Below, piece by piece: positions 61,675 through 64,000 of a stretch of DNA of 64,000 nucleotides (its first letter is position 1; every line of letters starts with the position of its first letter). The notes under the pieces were generated by a model. That model was not told where the DNA came from. It was given only the letters and a program-made list of their open reading frames with translations, and did not search any database. The position numbers and the translations under genes are program-made. The DNA is taken from positions 426,746 to 490,745 of the forward strand of contig BDIU01000033.1 in the NCBI GenBank assembly GCA_002118135.1, written 5' to 3'. Origin of the DNA: Trebouxia sp. TZW2008. Lineage: Eukaryota > Chlorophyta > Trebouxiophyceae > Trebouxiales > Trebouxiaceae.

Positions 61675-62592
61675 GCCACATCTGACGGAATTAAACAAGC
61701 ACGACCAGGAAGCAAAGCTCACGTTGCGCGATGCGTCCAAGTGCGCCGTTTCCGTAGAGGTCTCTGCTTTATAGCATACTAGATGTAGAGGTGCCTGAAC
61801 GGCTTTCGTGGGCCTGGCAGCTCTCCGAGATCTGCAAGAAACTTGATGTGTCAAGCATCACACTCCTAGACACTCAGCGAAAGCGGCTGATTTGACCTTG
61901 TTACCTTATCGACTTGGTCACCCCCTTACACTGGTGCGTGTAACCGAAGAGCGATCGCACTGTTGACTGTGTTTGACTGTATGTGTGCGTTGCATTTGAC
62001 AGCATGCTTGGAAGCACGCCAAGGCGAATCGCACGGCCAAAGCCCGCAAGCCGGACTACGAGTACTAGATATTGCAGCGATTTGAAGCCTGCAGAGACCA
62101 AAGGAGGAAGAAGAACAGCAAGCTTTGCAGGCCTGTCACCATGATTGCAAATCATCGATTCGTGACAAGTCCCTCTACAGCTCCTTTCACATTCATGAAA
62201 GCTCCGGCATTCTGGACTTCGCAACGGGCTAGCATGGCACTCAAATGTTCAAGTTACAATGCATGCAACCAACGCATGCCTGTGCACATGTGCAGTGCTG
62301 CCCTTGCCCGTGGCTGTAGATGTGCTGCTCACAACAATTATTGTGCATTTGCACATATGTGCTTGAGCTCCAACATGCTACACGAAATCGGCTGATACTT
62401 TCAGACATATGAAAATGCCGCTATTCTAGGCACAGCGCGCCAAGCTGAAGTCAGTGTACCGGGCTAAAGTAACTCAGAACAGCTGGTGCTGCGGATCCAA
62501 AGCAATTATCCATAGTTGACTGCAAGAGCAGCTGTCGATTGCTGCTATTGCAAGTCTGATGCAATTAGCTTTGGTAGATTGCTGAAGGGTGT
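61675..62592. other. Intergenic region between two minus-strand genes
   Basis: About 920 bp: OPR 5' region near 61700-61900 and aminotransferase 3' UTR near 62400-62592. In-frame extension of the OPR leader to 61854 has no ATG. Nothing else recognised. Confidence 0.45.
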
Positions 62593-63899
62593 CTATGATG
62601 CAGGCTGCACCCGTTTTATTACATTCGCCAGGCGCTGCATGCCCTTGGGAATGTCCTCTTCTGGTGCCATGACAAAGGAAATCCTGACATAGGGACAAGG
62701 GAAAGGGGGATGAGGTCCGTTGCAGTGGGAGATGCGGCCTGGACATGCACACTTTCTGCTTCTGCATTTCTGATTTGAGTTCTTTGTTGCCACAGACAGA
62801 GCCACAAACAGAGATGCAGAGTGACACGGGAGTCACAACTTGATACAAATCACATTCAAAGCCAGTTGGAATCAAGCCTCACTCGTTTCTTGAGAAAGGT
62901 CAGGAGATTCGTCAGGACCACACGTCAAGCATCAATGCATAAGCAGCCCAACTTTGAATGGTAGTGACACCACATTTGTGTGCGTGTGATATTGTGGAAG
63001 GTTTGTGCTCAATTCATGCAACAGCTGATGATGGCAATCAGCAAGCCTTACATGCAAGCAATTCAGTGACATGACAGAGCATGACTGGCATACCTGGCAC
63101 CACAGCAACAAGCTCTTCTTTGAGGGCATCAGTGATGTCATCAGCATCCTTGACCCCTCCTTCTAGTCTCATCCACATGAACATGCCTGCTTGTGGGGGC
63201 AACCAGCTAGCCAGCCCTCCCAGATACTGCAGCCCATGAAATCAGAAATCAGAAACTGGTGACATGTCCAGCGTGAATTGTTTGACTCAACAGAGGGATA
63301 GATGTGAGTCAGTGATGTCATCGGCATTTTTGGGCGCTCTCTCTAGCCTCATCCACATGAACATGCCTGCTTGAGGGGGCAATCAGCTAGCCAGCCCATC
63401 CAGATACTGCAGTCCATGAAAACGAGAAATCAGAAATTGGTGACTTGTCCAGCGTGAATCGTTTGACTCAACAGAAGGATGAATGTGAGTCAGTGATGTC
63501 GTCGACATTCTCGGGCATTCTAGTTTTGTTCACATGAGTATGTCTGCTTGTGAGGGCAACCAGCTTGCCAGCCCACCCAGATACTGCACCGGACAACACC
63601 AAGCAAACAGTGAAGAGCAAGGGCGACAGAAAGCAATAGCAACAGCAGGAGCACGAGCCACAGATTTGAAAGGGCAGATTGACTGGTCAAGTTGCTGAAG
63701 GTTGCGCACCAGACGCATCAGACGGTCAACATGTCTTTGGTAAGTCAAGATGCCAAACCGCTCACACAGTACAAGCGTAACATCAAGAGAGTGGATGGAC
63801 ACAGACTGATAGACAGGCATGCGGACAGGCAGGCAGGCAGGCGGACAGACAGACAAACAGGCAGACAACCAAATGCACGGACGGACGGACGGACGGACG

Positions 63900-63995
<96 letters not shown>

Positions 63996-64000
63996 GGCAG
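62593..64000 (-). CDS. Class I PLP-dependent aminotransferase (2-aminoadipate/kynurenine type), 5' part beyond window
   Basis: Transfers amino groups between an amino acid and a 2-oxo acid with pyridoxal phosphate. Only C-terminal exons are visible: RFGILTYQRHVDRLMRL (about 63690-63742), YLGGLASWLPPQAGMFMWMR with DADDITDALKEELVAVVPG (about 63094-63227), and a last exon with YVRISFVMAPEEDIPKGMQR followed by LANVIKRVQPAS and TAG 62593-62595. The order (helix before the small domain, WxxPxAGMFxWxR, then VRxSF near the end) matches the AADAT/MocR-like group; VRISF supplies the carboxylate-binding Arg. The PLP-binding Lys lies off the right edge. Two dead copies of the 63094-63227 exon lie in the preceding intron. 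Confidence 0.82.
63094..63590 (-). repeat. Three copies of an aminotransferase exon; only the promoter-distal one intact
   Basis: The intact exon (about 63094-63227) opens TATCTGGGAGGGCTGGCTAG after a CTGCAG acceptor. Copy 2 (about 63300-63411) reads the same start but has TGA where the intact exon codes Trp (AGCTGATTGCC for AGCTGGTTGCC). Copy 3 (about 63480-63586) keeps LASWLPSQAD and then has TGA in CATGTGAACAAA. Unit spacing is about 180 bp, including intron. Confidence 0.92.
63822..64000 (+). repeat. GACG/GACA tetranucleotide microsatellite at the window edge
   Basis: GGCAG and GGACG units pass into a nearly pure GACA run from about 63903 to the end. On the minus strand it is CTGT, the same motif as the helicase intron repeat at 32800. 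It lies in an aminotransferase intron and continues beyond the window. Confidence 0.95.

Overview
This window is nuclear DNA of a photosynthetic eukaryote, most likely a chlorophyte green alga. Its genes are cut into many short exons by GT-AG introns (a few GC-AG). It encodes a chloroplast-envelope sulfate permease of the CysW/SULP2 type, a plant-type COG2 Golgi subunit, an organellar IleRS with a transit-like leader, and an octotricopeptide (OPR-like) protein, and it is rich in CAG/glutamine tracts. I cannot name the genus. No tRNA, rRNA, CRISPR array or intact transposon was recognised.

Layout from left to right: organellar isoleucyl-tRNA synthetase (minus, 3' end off the left edge); a ~90 bp divergent gap; a DYRK-like CMGC kinase with a very long Gln-rich tail (plus); COG2 (minus, convergent with the kinase); a small secreted Cys/Pro-rich protein (plus); a repeat-bearing intergenic stretch; a FANCJ/BRIP1-type Fe-S DNA helicase with a long Gln-rich C-terminus (plus); SULP2 sulfate permease (plus); a 64-residue single-pass membrane protein (minus); a giant TPR / SFI1-like / RGG / polyQ / possible OTU protein (plus); a doubtful coding patch; an F-box-like leucine-rich-repeat protein (plus); an OPR-like protein (minus); and the 3' half of a class I PLP aminotransferase (minus, 5' end off the right edge). 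The genes do not form a pathway and look like ordinary neighbouring nuclear genes. Exon joins were deduced by eye from protein-family similarity, splice signals and phase continuity, so individual boundaries may be off.

The outstanding feature is not one gene but a pattern inside most of the intron-rich genes. The introns hold tandem, partly decayed copies of the neighbouring exon edge (exon end plus splice site plus adjoining intron). I count more than twenty such loci here, with 2 to 9 copies each. In nearly all, only the copy joined to the body of the exon stays intact; the others carry nonsense changes, frameshifts or truncations. One locus (52567-53388) is different. It is a nine-copy array of 54-nt phase-1 mini-exons separated by 40-41-nt introns, and the first seven can be spliced in series without a stop, because a +17 change in copy 4 is offset by a -2 change in copy 5. 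A neighbouring exon (53750-54280) is present three times, also open in every copy. I see these as the best candidates for an undescribed process: exon-edge or mini-exon amplification driving intron growth and new splice choices.
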